A stretch of DNA of 64,000 bases, taken from NCBI RefSeq assembly GCF_024171645.1, contig NZ_JALKAC010000006.1, forward strand, positions 285,107 to 349,106, given 5' to 3'. Numbering within the stretch: the first letter of the stretch is position 1; each line of letters starts with the position of its first letter. Below, in pieces: positions 42,988 through 51,947 of this stretch. This DNA comes from Flavobacterium sp. HSC-32F16 (GTDB lineage Bacteria > Bacteroidota > Bacteroidia > Flavobacteriales > Flavobacteriaceae). A model generated the notes under the pieces. That model saw only the letters and a list, made by a program, of their open reading frames with translations, had not been told where the DNA came from and searched no databases. The position numbers and the translations under genes were made by a program.

Positions 42988-45219
42988 ATGAAAACACTTT
43001 TACTACAAGCCGCTCTTTTTCTTTGCAGTTGTTATGCAATAGGGCAGAAAACACTCTTTATTCCCACAGAATGGAGTAATCCAAGCAATGAATTTTATAA
43101 TAAAATTTCCGACTCCAGAAAGTATGAGTCGACTAACTTTGTGCTTTATTGGGGCGACAAAGTAGGTACAAATCCCGCAGCGTATGCTGATGCTTCCTTA
43201 AGATTTACGCCCAAATCTGTTGCAGATACTTTAGAACACAGTTTTAAGCGTTTTGTAACCGATTTAAAATATGTAAGCAATGCTTCAACAACCAATGTTG
43301 GGAAGTACAAAATCATAATTATGGTTATGAATACCTGGAATTCTACAGATACCAGATTAGAGGCATTTGCACACGCAAGTTCATTTAGTAATGTTATTGG
43401 CGCTATGTTTGTGCATCCTGAAGCAACACGCGACGGCGGTGCGTTATCGCATGAGTTTGCTCATACGCTTCAAATGATGATGCGTATTCAGGAAAATCCG
43501 GGTAACGGAACCGCATTTGCCGGCTACGATTGGGCGGGTCCGTTTTTTGAAGGACATGCCAATTTTATGCGCGCTCAGGCGTATCCGCAATGGGCAGAAA
43601 TCGACGGAACTTTAACGAGATGGATACAAACCCGACATTTTATGTGGTCGTCAAATCGTCATCATTACACGAATTTTCATTTAATGTATTATGTACAGGA
43701 AAAAGACGGTTTTGATTTTACCCGAAGAATGTGGGCAGAGTCTAAAAATCAGGAACATCCATTAGAAACCATAAAAAGACTTAAAGGTTTTTCTCAGGAA
43801 CAGCTCAACGATTATCTTTGGGGTTATGCGCAGAGACAGCCTGCATTTGATTATCCCATTCAATGGAATTCTCAAATTAATAACACCAGTAATTTTGGTA
43901 AAAAAATTAGAGAAGTACATAAATTGATCCAATCCAGAATGCCTCGTTACACAAGCAGACAATACACGCTTTTAACGAAAGTCAGCGGAACATCAGATCA
44001 ATATTACACTAATAATGACTGGGCGCCGCAAGATTACGGAATGAACATTATTCCTTTATATCCAACTTGTTCAGAAACTCAAAAAAAGGTAACCATTAAA
44101 TTTAAAGGTCATACAGAAGTAAATACAGCTCAGGCGGGATGGCGCTACGGGTTTGTAACGACTAAAACAGATGGAACAATTTCACGTTACAGTCCAATGT
44201 ACAATTCAGATGGAGAAGCTTCTTTTACACTTGATTCCTCTTCAGAAGCTAATATTTATCTTGTAGTATTTGCTGCGCCAAAAGTGCATGTAAATTACAA
44301 CATGGATGTAGGGTATACAAAACAAAGAAGATATCCTTTTGAATTGAAAATTGCAAACGCAAATCCTGAAGGATTTCAACCGGCAGCAGATTTTAGAAAA
44401 TTTCTTAAAACCAACGGCCGTATTCATGCAAATGGAGGCGGATGGGTTTCAAACAGTGCCAATGTTGCCTCAAGTGTATATGTAGGACCTTATGCAATTG
44501 TAAGAAGCGGTACTATTTCAGGAAACGCCCGCATCGATGGATATGCCATGGTTGAAGGAGGAAACATCAGCGGTAATGCTATTGTAAGAGATAATGCCTG
44601 CGTTTATAATACCACATTATCCGGAAATGCAATTGTAGAAGGAAACGGCTGGATGGAAGGCGGTTCTGTAACCAGTTCTGCCAATATAAAAGGAAATGCA
44701 ATGCTGTTTGCTGGAAATTTTGGAAATTCGGTTGTTGTGGGCGGTGACGCTGAAATAGGAAGCTGTTCTACAAACGGAGTTTATCTGCAATTTCCGTATT
44801 GGAGAAATGGAAGAACGGAATGTGACGGAAAAGGTGCATCTGATGCTTCAAATATTGATATTAATCCGGCATTTACTAATTTTTCTGCTGCATCAATGGC
44901 TTTCAATGTTACACCAAGTTGTGCAACTCCAACTCTTACTGCAAGTAATCCAATTTTTGATACAAGTTATGGATTAAGTATTTTCCCAAATCCAACAGCC
45001 GGAAACTTAACCATTTCATTCGATCAGAAACAACAGGAAAAAGTCACGATTTCATTGTTTGATGCTAATGGAAGAAAGTTAGAGGTCATTACAAACCAAA
45101 CGTATGAAACCGGTCAGATAGAAATTCAGTATAACTGCAGTAAATTGAATCAGGGAGTGTATGTGCTTCGTATTCAAACAGGAAAAAATATTGTAAACAA
45201 ATCGTTTATAAAACAATAA
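42988..45219 (+). CDS. Secreted zinc metallopeptidase-like protein with beta-helix and T9SS sorting domain
   Basis: 743 residues. Signal peptide (1-19), a domain with HEFAH at 155-159 and a downstream Glu188 in FFEGHANF that could be the third zinc ligand (DUF6055-like from memory), a middle region, then a left-handed beta-helix of repeats such as SGNARIDGYAMVEGG, ISGNAIVRDNACV and LSGNAIVEGNGWMEGG (about 505-595). It ends with a type A T9SS domain beginning LSIFPNPTAGNL. Probably released or surface-bound protease or glycan-binding enzyme. Single gene with its own terminator. Confidence 0.85.
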   Translation: MKTLLLQAALFLCSCYAIGQKTLFIPTEWSNPSNEFYNKISDSRKYESTNFVLYWGDKVGTNPAAYADASLRFTPKSVADTLEHSFKRFVTDLKYVSNASTTNVGKYKIIIMVMNTWNSTDTRLEAFAHASSFSNVIGAMFVHPEATRDGGALSHEFAHTLQMMMRIQENPGNGTAFAGYDWAGPFFEGHANFMRAQAYPQWAEIDGTLTRWIQTRHFMWSSNRHHYTNFHLMYYVQEKDGFDFTRRMWAESKNQEHPLETIKRLKGFSQEQLNDYLWGYAQRQPAFDYPIQWNSQINNTSNFGKKIREVHKLIQSRMPRYTSRQYTLLTKVSGTSDQYYTNNDWAPQDYGMNIIPLYPTCSETQKKVTIKFKGHTEVNTAQAGWRYGFVTTKTDGTISRYSPMYNSDGEASFTLDSSSEANIYLVVFAAPKVHVNYNMDVGYTKQRRYPFELKIANANPEGFQPAADFRKFLKTNGRIHANGGGWVSNSANVASSVYVGPYAIVRSGTISGNARIDGYAMVEGGNISGNAIVRDNACVYNTTLSGNAIVEGNGWMEGGSVTSSANIKGNAMLFAGNFGNSVVVGGDAEIGSCSTNGVYLQFPYWRNGRTECDGKGASDASNIDINPAFTNFSAASMAFNVTPSCATPTLTASNPIFDTSYGLSIFPNPTAGNLTISFDQKQQEKVTISLFDANGRKLEVITNQTYETGQIEIQYNCSKLNQGVYVLRIQTGKNIVNKSFIKQ

Positions 45220-45241
45220 TTAGTTTTTAGTTTTATTTTTT

Positions 45242-45276
45242 ACCCTGTCGATTGGTTAGGTTCGGCAGGGTTTTTT
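45242..45276 (+). terminator. Terminator of the metallopeptidase gene
   Basis: ACCCTGTCG / CGGCAGGGT stem with one G-T pair followed by six T's, 22 bp after the stop. Confidence 0.8.
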
Positions 45277-45284
45277 GTTTTTTG

Positions 45285-45389
45285 TTTGTTTCAAGTTTCA
45301 TGTTTCAGGTTCCATGTTTCAAGTTTCAAACTTTGCGTTTAAACTATCTTCAAAGTAAAGCAGCCTGAAACTTGAAACCTGAAACAACT
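45285..45389. repeat. GTTTCA-rich palindromic repeat
   Basis: Direct GTTTCAAG/GTTTCAGG units on the left are mirrored by CCTGAAACTTGAAACCTGAAAC on the right. Related GTTTCA units occur at 55269-55294 and, inverted, at 55564-55607, so this is a dispersed family. Confidence 0.6.
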
Positions 45390-45394
45390 CAATA

Positions 45395-45877
45395 TTAAAA
45401 AGTAATAAGCATATCATGCCAGACTTCTCCGCCATGAACAGAAGCCGAAATACCTAAATCTTCAAATCCGAATTTTTGGTAATATGAAATCAGATAATCT
45501 TTGCACGTAAGTGTAATTCCGGCTCGATTTTGTTCTTTAGATTTTGCAATTAAATGATGAATCAGTTTTCCGGCATAACCTTTTTTTTGATATTCAGGAG
45601 AAACAGCTAAACCAAATACAGCCTGCCATTTTTCATTTTCATTATGCAAACCGGTATTATTAAACATTTCATCAATCAGCCTTTTATTAGAAGTTACCAT
45701 TCCGTTTATAAAACCCAAAATCTGCCCGTGATCTTCCAACAGCCAAAAATGCTGTGGAAAAACGTCTAATCTATTGGATATACGATGTAAGCCGGCAGCT
45801 TCATTTGGAGGGAAACAGGCATTTTCTATTTCATTAATTGCGGCTAAATCAGCAATTACAGCGTTTCTAAAATTCAT
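45395..45877 (-). CDS. GNAT-family N-acetyltransferase
   Basis: 160 residues. Acetyl-CoA-binding motif VSPEYQKKGYAGKLIHHLI (about 91-110) and the C-terminal YYQKFGFEDLG strand. AANEIENACFPPNEAAG opening resembles arylalkylamine-type GNATs. Substrate unknown. Follows the HxlR regulator by 11 bp in the same direction. Confidence 0.88.
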   Translation of the reverse strand: MNFRNAVIADLAAINEIENACFPPNEAAGLHRISNRLDVFPQHFWLLEDHGQILGFINGMVTSNKRLIDEMFNNTGLHNENEKWQAVFGLAVSPEYQKKGYAGKLIHHLIAKSKEQNRAGITLTCKDYLISYYQKFGFEDLGISASVHGGEVWHDMLITF

Positions 45878-45888
45878 AATACGTATTT

Positions 45889-46236
45889 TTAAATTTTTAT
45901 TTCCTGCTGGTTTTTAATATGATTTCGGTGTGAAATTCCCCATTTAATCATTTCAGAAATAATAGGTCCAAATGATTGACAATAAGGTGTAGATTCGTAA
46001 ATAATGGGCACTAATGCATCGCGGTCTTCAGTTCTTTTTACCAGATTATTTAGTTCCATATCTTTTAATTCCTTCGATAACATTCGCGATGTAATTCCCG
46101 GAATACTTTCCTTAATATCTTTAAATCTATTATTACCATTACAGATTGAATTTATAATAGGCAGTTTCCATTTTCCACCTAAAACATATAATGTATCCTG
46201 AAGCGCCTGAAATTCTTCTTTTTGATTTCGTGCCAT
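45889..46236 (-). CDS. HxlR-family transcriptional regulator
   Basis: 115 residues. Winged-helix core LYVLGGKWKLPIINSICNGNNRFKDIKESIPGITSRMLSKELKDMELNNLVKR, the HxlR signature. No Cys pair that would suggest redox sensing. Upstream of and co-directional with the acetyltransferase; divergent from the GNAT-MarR pair. Confidence 0.9.
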   Translation of the reverse strand: MARNQKEEFQALQDTLYVLGGKWKLPIINSICNGNNRFKDIKESIPGITSRMLSKELKDMELNNLVKRTEDRDALVPIIYESTPYCQSFGPIISEMIKWGISHRNHIKNQQEIKI

Positions 46237-46420
46237 ATTTAAACCATATAAGTTATATAAGTAATTTTAAGTTTTTTGTTTTAGTATTAATCTCAAAAGA
46301 TCATTTTAATCCTTTAATCTGTGACATTAAAAAACTTAGCGTCTTAGTGCCTTCGTGGCATTATAAACAAAAATATAAAATAAATCATAAAATTGAATAA
46401 ATGTTTTTATTTACGTATTT

Positions 46421-46435
46421 AACTACGTAGTTTTG
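46421..46435 (+). promoter_or_regulatory. MarR-type operator overlapping a -7 element
   Basis: AACTACGTAGTT (46421-46432) is a perfect 12-bp palindrome that overlaps TAGTTTTG (46428-46435), a perfect -7 box 21 bp before the GNAT start. ACGTA repeats just upstream extend the dyad. Suggests autorepression by the MarR protein encoded two genes later. Confidence 0.6.
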
Positions 46436-46456
46436 TTATATAAAAAAAATACTATC

Positions 46457-46948
46457 ATGGAGCCCAAAATTAAACCTATAGAAAACCAATATTCAAATGT
46501 CATTGTTGATTTAATTTTAAATATTCAGCAAAAGGAATTTAATGTCCCAATTACCATCGAAGACCAGCCGGATCTGCTTACTATTAATGATTTTTATTAT
46601 GCCAGCGGAGGAGGATTTTGGGGAGCTTTTATAAAGGAAGAATTAGTAGGAACTATCGCTTTGGTAAAATTTTCAGATACGGAAGCAGCGATAAGAAAAA
46701 TGTTTGTAAAGAAAGAATTTCGAGGAAAAGAATTTTCAATCGCCCAGAAATTAGTAGAGACTTTAATTGCTTATTGCAAAGAAAACGGAATTGATGATTT
46801 ATATTTGGGAACCGTTTCGATATTAGAAGCAGCATTGCGTTTTTATGAAAAAAATGATTTTGTGCGAATTCAGAAAGAAGAGCTTCCGGAAGCATTTCCT
46901 TTAATGGCGCCGGACAATGTTTTCTGTCATTTAACTTTAAAGAAATAA
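46457..46948 (+). CDS. GNAT-family N-acetyltransferase
   Basis: 163 residues from ATG 46457; the longer frame from 46433 begins inside the promoter. GNAT motif IRKMFVKKEFRGKEFSIAQKLVETLI, and YLGTVSILEAALRFYEKNDFVRI near the C-terminus. Two bases separate it from the MarR gene, so they are co-transcribed; acetyltransferase plus MarR pairs are often fused or adjacent. Confidence 0.88.
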   Translation: MEPKIKPIENQYSNVIVDLILNIQQKEFNVPITIEDQPDLLTINDFYYASGGGFWGAFIKEELVGTIALVKFSDTEAAIRKMFVKKEFRGKEFSIAQKLVETLIAYCKENGIDDLYLGTVSILEAALRFYEKNDFVRIQKEELPEAFPLMAPDNVFCHLTLKK

Positions 46949-46950
46949 AG

Positions 46951-47436
46951 ATGAACATTATAGACGAATCAGGAATACTGGCACTCTCCACACGATTGCA
47001 GCGATTGAGTGAACAATTGCGAAAAGACGGTGCCTTGTTTTATAAGTCATACGGAATCGATTTTGAACCCAAATGGTTTCCCGTAATTTATACTTTATAC
47101 CACAAAGAAATTCTGAGTGTGGTTGAAATTGCGAACGAAATCGGTTACACGCATCCGTCAACCATAAGCTTGTTGAAAGAACTGGAAAAACAAAAACTGA
47201 TTCGCTCTAAAAAAGATAAAATCGACGAGCGTAAAAGACTCATTCAGCTTACGGCAAAAGGTCAGGAACTAATCGAACAAATGAAACCCGTTTGGGATGT
47301 TATGACAAAAGTTCTTAGCGATATTACTGATAATCAGAATAATCTGCTTCAGGCTATTAATGAAGCCGAAAATAAAATTTTGCATCAGAGTTTTTTGCAG
47401 CGTGCGTTGCAGTTGAAGAGTGAGGGAGAAAAATAA
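46951..47436 (+). CDS. MarR-family transcriptional regulator
   Basis: 161 residues. Winged helix SVVEIANEIGYTHPSTISLLKELEKQKLIRSKKDKIDERKRLIQLTAKG with the typical DERKR wing. Probably represses its own operon through the palindrome at 46421. Effector unknown. Confidence 0.9.
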   Translation: MNIIDESGILALSTRLQRLSEQLRKDGALFYKSYGIDFEPKWFPVIYTLYHKEILSVVEIANEIGYTHPSTISLLKELEKQKLIRSKKDKIDERKRLIQLTAKGQELIEQMKPVWDVMTKVLSDITDNQNNLLQAINEAENKILHQSFLQRALQLKSEGEK

Positions 47437-47463
47437 TTTTGTATAGAATTAAGATTCACTATT

Positions 47464-47622
47464 ATGGATAAAGAAGAGAAAAAAATAAATGTAATACAAA
47501 TGTCTAAAGAAACGAGAGAAAGACTTGCTGAAATTATGGATGAAGTAAAAGGGAAAGATTTATTTCCTGAAAAAACTGCACTTGTAGAAAAAACATTGCA
47601 AGATGTGAAATTACCAATTTAA
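47464..47622 (+). CDS. Small protein of 52 residues after marR
   Basis: ATG at 47464, TAA at 47622, 27 bp after the MarR gene and followed directly by a strong terminator, so probably part of that transcript. Sequence is charged and helical (KETRERLAEIMDEVKGKD, KTALVEKTLQDVKL). No family recognised. Confidence 0.55.
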   Translation: MDKEEKKINVIQMSKETRERLAEIMDEVKGKDLFPEKTALVEKTLQDVKLPI

Positions 47623-47643
47623 TTTTTATTTTAAAAATAAATG

Positions 47644-47671
47644 AAAGCGATCTTAAAAGGATCGCTTTTTT
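47644..47671 (+). terminator. Terminator of the GNAT-MarR operon
   Basis: AAAGCGATC (47644-47652) / GATCGCTTT (47660-47668) then T's. Confidence 0.85.
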
Positions 47672-47708
47672 GTTGAAATTTGAATATTATTATAAAATAC
47701 TATATTCA

Positions 47709-48557
47709 TTGAAAAAAATACCCATATACAATCAAAGTCCGGAAGCTGTTGGCGGTATTTTTATTGCCTATCATTCTGCCGATGACCTCGCTAATTTTGA
47801 CACTAAATTAGAGGCGCACCGCGATGATTTTTTTATATTTTTTGTACTCACAAAAGGGCAGGCCACCCTTAAATGTGATATGATTGATATTGAAATAAAT
47901 GAAACAAATGTATTGATGATAAAACCACTTCAAATCCATCAAGGACAAGATGGTACTATTGATGCGGCGGGATATTATATTGGTGCGGCACCTTTTCTTA
48001 TTCCTAATAATTGTATGGAGGTTTTTCAGAGTTTAAAAATTTCAGAGCAGCTTAATACGATAGATATTGATAAACAAGAAGAACTATTAGATACCATTCA
48101 ATTACTGCATCGTTCCTTTACAAGTAACAATCCCAATAAAACACAAATTATTAATGGTCTTTTTAATGCCTTGATTTATCATTTTGCCAACATTTATGCG
48201 GAATCAAAGAATCCCGTAAAAGAAATAAAAAATCAGTCGGCAGTTATTTATGCCAATTTCAAAAAGCTCATTTCAGACCGTACATTTTTAGAAAGTCCGT
48301 CTTATTTTGCAAAGAAATTAAATATTACTACTTCACATTTAAATGATTGTGTCAATGCTTCTTCAGGTAAATCAGTTACATATTGGCTTCAAAATGCTAT
48401 GATTACCGAAGCACAAAGACTACTTTATTATACCGAAAGCGAAGTAAAAGAAATTGCTTTTGCGCTTGGCTTTGAAGATCATACTTACTTTTCAAGATTA
48501 TTTAAAAAAATCACTAAACAAACCCCTCTTTCATTTCGTAAAAAATTCCGCGAATAG
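47709..48557 (+). CDS. AraC-family transcriptional regulator
   Basis: 282 residues if it starts at the TTG at 47709 (LKKIPIYNQSPEAVGGIFIAYHSADD), which fits the usual start of the family; a TTG at 47670 would lie in the terminator. N-terminal cupin-like sensing domain (HRDDFFIFFVLTKGQATLKCD), C-terminal double helix-turn-helix ending EVKEIAFALGFEDHTYFSRLFKKITKQTPLSFRKKF. It precedes a siderophore-interacting protein gene by 81 bp and probably controls it. Confidence 0.85.
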   Translation: MKKIPIYNQSPEAVGGIFIAYHSADDLANFDTKLEAHRDDFFIFFVLTKGQATLKCDMIDIEINETNVLMIKPLQIHQGQDGTIDAAGYYIGAAPFLIPNNCMEVFQSLKISEQLNTIDIDKQEELLDTIQLLHRSFTSNNPNKTQIINGLFNALIYHFANIYAESKNPVKEIKNQSAVIYANFKKLISDRTFLESPSYFAKKLNITTSHLNDCVNASSGKSVTYWLQNAMITEAQRLLYYTESEVKEIAFALGFEDHTYFSRLFKKITKQTPLSFRKKFRE

Positions 48558-48638
48558 TCCAATCATTGCCTTTTATTATTCAATGTCTTTTCAGGCTTTT
48601 ATTTTCAACTTTGAATTGAATTTTAAAATCTGAAAATC

Positions 48639-49364
48639 ATGAATTCAATGCCCAAAATTATTGGTGATTTTATGGAAATGGCGTTTACCAATAAAATCTG
48701 CAAAGTAAACGTTACGACTATAGAAACTCCAAGTCCTAATATCAAAATAATCAATTTTAAAGGTACTTTTCCGCATGTTAAATTTAAACTGGGACAAGCA
48801 GTTGTAATTAGAATTAACGAAACCAATTATCGCAACTACACTCCAAGTAAGTGGAATAGTGAAACCGGAACATTTGAAATAATCTTTCACATCCACCACA
48901 ACGGTCCCGGAAGCGCATTTATTAATAACCTAAAAACAAATGATCAAATTACGGTGGGTCTGCCAAGAGGTTTTAAGATTTTTAATAAAGAATCAAAATA
49001 TCATTTTTTCTTTGGAGATGAAACCTGCATAAGCGTTTTTAAAAGCATGAAAGACGAAATTAACCGAACCGAAAATAATTATTTAGGAATTTTAGAATTA
49101 GATGAACTTTCTGTAGATATTCCTGAAAAGTTAGGTTTGAATGTAGATATTGTTCCAAAATCAATCCGCAAAGCAGAATCTGCAATAAAATCGCTTTATA
49201 ATTTAGATAAAGAAATCTGGGATTTATGGAAAGATGGTTATTTCTATTTAATGGGAAATGCCAAATCTATTCAGGCATTTCGAAAAGCATTGAGAGAAAA
49301 AGGCGTTTCAAATAAAAATATCCATACACAGCCATATTGGGCAGAAGGAAAAGTTGGACTTTAA
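48639..49364 (+). CDS. Siderophore-interacting protein / FAD-dependent ferric reductase
   Basis: 241 residues. Flavin-binding RNYTPSKWN, HIHHNGPGSAFINNL and the C-terminal QPYWAEGKVGL are characteristic of the siderophore-interacting (ViuB-like) family, which reduces ferric siderophores in the cytoplasm with NAD(P)H. The typical FGDETCISVF nucleotide-domain start is at about 125. Pairs with the AraC regulator upstream. Confidence 0.85.
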   Translation: MNSMPKIIGDFMEMAFTNKICKVNVTTIETPSPNIKIINFKGTFPHVKFKLGQAVVIRINETNYRNYTPSKWNSETGTFEIIFHIHHNGPGSAFINNLKTNDQITVGLPRGFKIFNKESKYHFFFGDETCISVFKSMKDEINRTENNYLGILELDELSVDIPEKLGLNVDIVPKSIRKAESAIKSLYNLDKEIWDLWKDGYFYLMGNAKSIQAFRKALREKGVSNKNIHTQPYWAEGKVGL

Positions 49365-49385
49365 TTTATAATACCGATACATATA

Positions 49386-49413
49386 AAAAGCGATCTATTA
49401 GGATCGCTTTTTT
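49386..49413 (+). terminator. Terminator of the siderophore-interacting gene
   Basis: AAAGCGATC (49387-49395) / GATCGCTTT (49402-49410) then TTTTGTT; nearly identical to the terminator at 47644. Confidence 0.85.
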
Positions 49414-49723
49414 GTTAAAATTATTTGATTTGATAATGATATTCAGGAATGATAAACTCAACATGCTCCAAAAACTACTCCATTTGAATTTACTTCATTC
49501 CTAAACCTCATTTTATATATGTACGATAAAAGCTATATTACGGATTTACAGCTAATGTTAAAGTTTTACAAATACTTTTATATGCGGCAACTTTGTCAAA
49601 AATCAAAACTTTGCCAAAAATTTACTGAAAGGATATAAAAGATTTAAATCCCAAAAGAAAACCATCTGAAAAAGGAAAAAAAACTTAGTACCTTAGCATC
49701 TCAGTATCTTAGAAACTCTAACA
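49414..49723. other. Intergenic region before oxyR
   Basis: AT-rich, no gene seen. Contains two direct ACTTTG(T/C)CAAAAA copies (about 49590 and 49608) and repeated CTTAG-type units (GTACCTTAGCATCTCAG) at about 49686-49712, both of which look like dispersed repeats. The oxyR promoter must be here, but no clear TTG/TAnnTTTG pair was found. Confidence 0.4.
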
Positions 49724-50695
49724 ATGACGATCCAGCAGTTAAAATATATAGTAGCTTTAGATGACGAACGACATTTTGCAAGAGCGGCCGAAGTCTGTAT
49801 GGTGACCCAGCCCGGATTGACCATTCAGCTCAAAAATCTGGAAGAAGAAATCGGAATCAAGATTTTTGACCGAAATAAAGTGCCTTTAACGCCAACCATT
49901 CTTGGAACTGAAATAATCAACAAAGCCAGAAAAATTCTTCGTGAAGCAGATGAAATCCGCGATTTTGTGGTTAATGAAAAAAACCTTCTGGAAGGCGAGT
50001 TGAAGCTTGGCATCATCTCCACTTTGTCACCTTATTTGATTCCGTTGTTTATTAATGCCATGAAAGAAGCGGCCCCAAAAGTGCATTTCATTATCAAAGA
50101 AGGCTATACCGGACATTTAATGAGAGATCTGGAAATAGGCGCAATTGATGTGGCTATTATGGCAACACCAACAGGAAATCCCAATTTAATTGAACATGTT
50201 ATTTTTAAAGAACCTTTTGTAGCTTATTTGAATGAATCGCACCCAATGGCAAAGGAAGACTTTTACGAACTCCAACCCGGAGATAAAACCGAACTGCTGC
50301 TGCTTCATCACGAATATTGTTACAATGCCCAGCTTCTGGATATCTGCGGATTAAAATCATCTGATAAAATAAAGGAACAGTTTACGTATGATATCAATTC
50401 AATAGAAACCTTAAAAAATCTCGTTCGAGCACATTTAGGTTTTGCGATTATTCCGCAGCTTTCCATTTTAAACGAAGCACATTCGGAACTTTTTAAGCCT
50501 TTTAAAGAACCCATTCCGGTAAGGGAAATCAGTTTAGTAGTTTCAGATTCTTTTTCGAAGAAATTATTATTAGAAAAAATGAACGAAGCCGTTTGGAACT
50601 GCCTTCCGGATGCACTCAAAAAAGATTTCGCATACAAAAAAATACGCTGGAACGATTCGCCGTATTTTGTAAAAGCGATTAGTAAAGTTTCTTAG
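49724..50695 (+). CDS. oxyR: Hydrogen peroxide-sensing LysR regulator OxyR
   Basis: 323 residues. N-terminal LysR helix-turn-helix MTIQQLKYIVALDDERHFARAAEVCMVTQPGLT. The redox Cys pair is at Cys199 and Cys208 (HEYCYNAQLLDICGL), the same positions as in E. coli OxyR, which supports thiol-disulfide sensing. Activates peroxide defence genes; no target is visible in this window except possibly the nearby OsmC gene. Confidence 0.93.
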   Translation: MTIQQLKYIVALDDERHFARAAEVCMVTQPGLTIQLKNLEEEIGIKIFDRNKVPLTPTILGTEIINKARKILREADEIRDFVVNEKNLLEGELKLGIISTLSPYLIPLFINAMKEAAPKVHFIIKEGYTGHLMRDLEIGAIDVAIMATPTGNPNLIEHVIFKEPFVAYLNESHPMAKEDFYELQPGDKTELLLLHHEYCYNAQLLDICGLKSSDKIKEQFTYDINSIETLKNLVRAHLGFAIIPQLSILNEAHSELFKPFKEPIPVREISLVVSDSFSKKLLLEKMNEAVWNCLPDALKKDFAYKKIRWNDSPYFVKAISKVS

Positions 50696-50718
50696 AAGTA
50701 AATTCCAATAAAAAAAAT

Positions 50719-50761
50719 CCAAATTCCAATTTTGTTAAGACTTGAAATTTGGAATTTTTTT
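50719..50761 (+). terminator. Terminator of oxyR
   Basis: AAATTCCAA (50721-50729) pairs with TTGGAATTT (50749-50757), then T's. Confidence 0.65.
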
Positions 50762-50885
50762 GTCATTCCGAGGAACGAGACCCGAGCGATAGCGAACAGA
50801 CGAAGTAAATCGCACAAGAAACTCCACACAGATTGTCGCCAATCTTTATCGAATTACTAGTGCGATTTACTTACGTCGAAATGAC
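50762..50885. repeat. ~125-bp palindromic repeat family, copy A
   Basis: Starts GTCATTCCGAGGAACGAG and ends CGTCGAAATGAC, with internal CGAGCGATAGCGAACAGACG and GCGATTTACTT. No ORF. Related to copies at 51791, 55293 and 55431. Confidence 0.75.
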
Positions 50886-50901
50886 AAGATTATGTAAATT
50901 T

Positions 50902-50927
50902 AAAATTCCAAATCCCGTTTGGAATTT
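50902..50927 (-). terminator. Terminator of the secreted hydrolase gene
   Basis: AAATTCCAAA (50903-50912) / TTTGGAATTT (50918-50927), 5-nt loop; more GGAATTT copies follow up to 50950. Confidence 0.6.
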
Positions 50928-50948
50928 GGAATTTTAAAAATTTGGAAT

Positions 50949-51716
50949 TTATTTTTTCGAAGCTGCAATAATCACATCAGCAACTTTTGCCGGTTGAGAA
51001 ATAAAAACCACATGGCTTCCTTTTATTTCAGTAATTTTTGTGTTCGAACGTTTGTACATTGCATGCTGAATACTTGGCACAATACTTTTATCTTCAGTTG
51101 CTACGATTCCGTACGAAGGTTTAGTTCTCCATGCAGCCTTTGTAATTGGCGTTCCAAAACCATTTGCATAAAAAGCACCTTGTGAAGCAAACATAAAATC
51201 AGCATCCTCTTTGCTTAAATCACCTGCAAAACCAGCGTGAAATTTAGCTTTGTCATAATAAGCAATACCTTTATCATCTGGAGCCAATACACCATTTTCC
51301 GGAGCTGGAGGCGCAGTTTGTAACCATTGAATAGAGTTTTCTCCGTTATCAGGCTGTAAAGCGGCAACATAAACAAGAGCTGCAACTTTTGGGTGATTTC
51401 CGGCTTCAGTAATTACAGTTCCACCCCATGAATGTCCAACTAGAATGGTTGGTCCGTCTTGTTTGTCTAAAGCCAAGTTTGTTGCTTTAACATCATCTGC
51501 CAAAGAGCTTAACGGATTTTGAACAATGGTTACATTATATCCTTTTTTAGTTAAAATCTGGTACAAACCTTTCCATCCGGAACCGTCTGCGAAAGCACCG
51601 TGTACTAATACTACATTCTTAATTTGTGGAGCAGTTTGTGCGTTTACATTTGCTGATGTAAATACTAAACTAAAGAGTATTGCTGCGAATGCTAAAAAGC
51701 TTTTAATTGTTTTCAT
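50949..51716 (-). CDS. Secreted alpha/beta-hydrolase
   Basis: 255 residues. Signal peptide (1-26), then VVLVHGAFADGSGWK, the nucleophile elbow GHSWGG, and a His in KGSHVVFISQP with an Asp in ATEDKSIVP completing a likely Ser-Asp-His triad. Resembles small exported esterases of the salicylate-esterase-like group. Substrate unknown. Ends near repeat copy A; repeat copy B lies upstream. Confidence 0.88.
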   Translation of the reverse strand: MKTIKSFLAFAAILFSLVFTSANVNAQTAPQIKNVVLVHGAFADGSGWKGLYQILTKKGYNVTIVQNPLSSLADDVKATNLALDKQDGPTILVGHSWGGTVITEAGNHPKVAALVYVAALQPDNGENSIQWLQTAPPAPENGVLAPDDKGIAYYDKAKFHAGFAGDLSKEDADFMFASQGAFYANGFGTPITKAAWRTKPSYGIVATEDKSIVPSIQHAMYKRSNTKITEIKGSHVVFISQPAKVADVIIAASKK

Positions 51717-51790
51717 TTTATTTAAATTTTAAAGTGTTGTTTTTAATTGTTGTGTTGTTTTTATTTTATTTGAAAATTCAACACAATCTT

Positions 51791-51915
51791 GTCATTTCGA
51801 CGGAGGAGACCCGAGCGATAACGAACAGACGAAGTAAATCGCACTAGTTGATCCGTACAGTATGTCCCCAATCTTTGTAGAATTTCTTTTGTGATTCTTC
51901 GTTCCTCAGAATGAC
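51791..51915. repeat. ~125-bp palindromic repeat family, copy B
   Basis: Begins GTCATTTCGACGGAGGAGA and ends CTCAGAATGAC; shares CGAGCGATAACGAACAGACG and CCCCAATCTTTG with the other copies. Sits between the hydrolase and OsmC genes. Confidence 0.75.
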
Positions 51916-51947
51916 AAGATTGCGTTGAAATTTTATTATTTTAGAAA

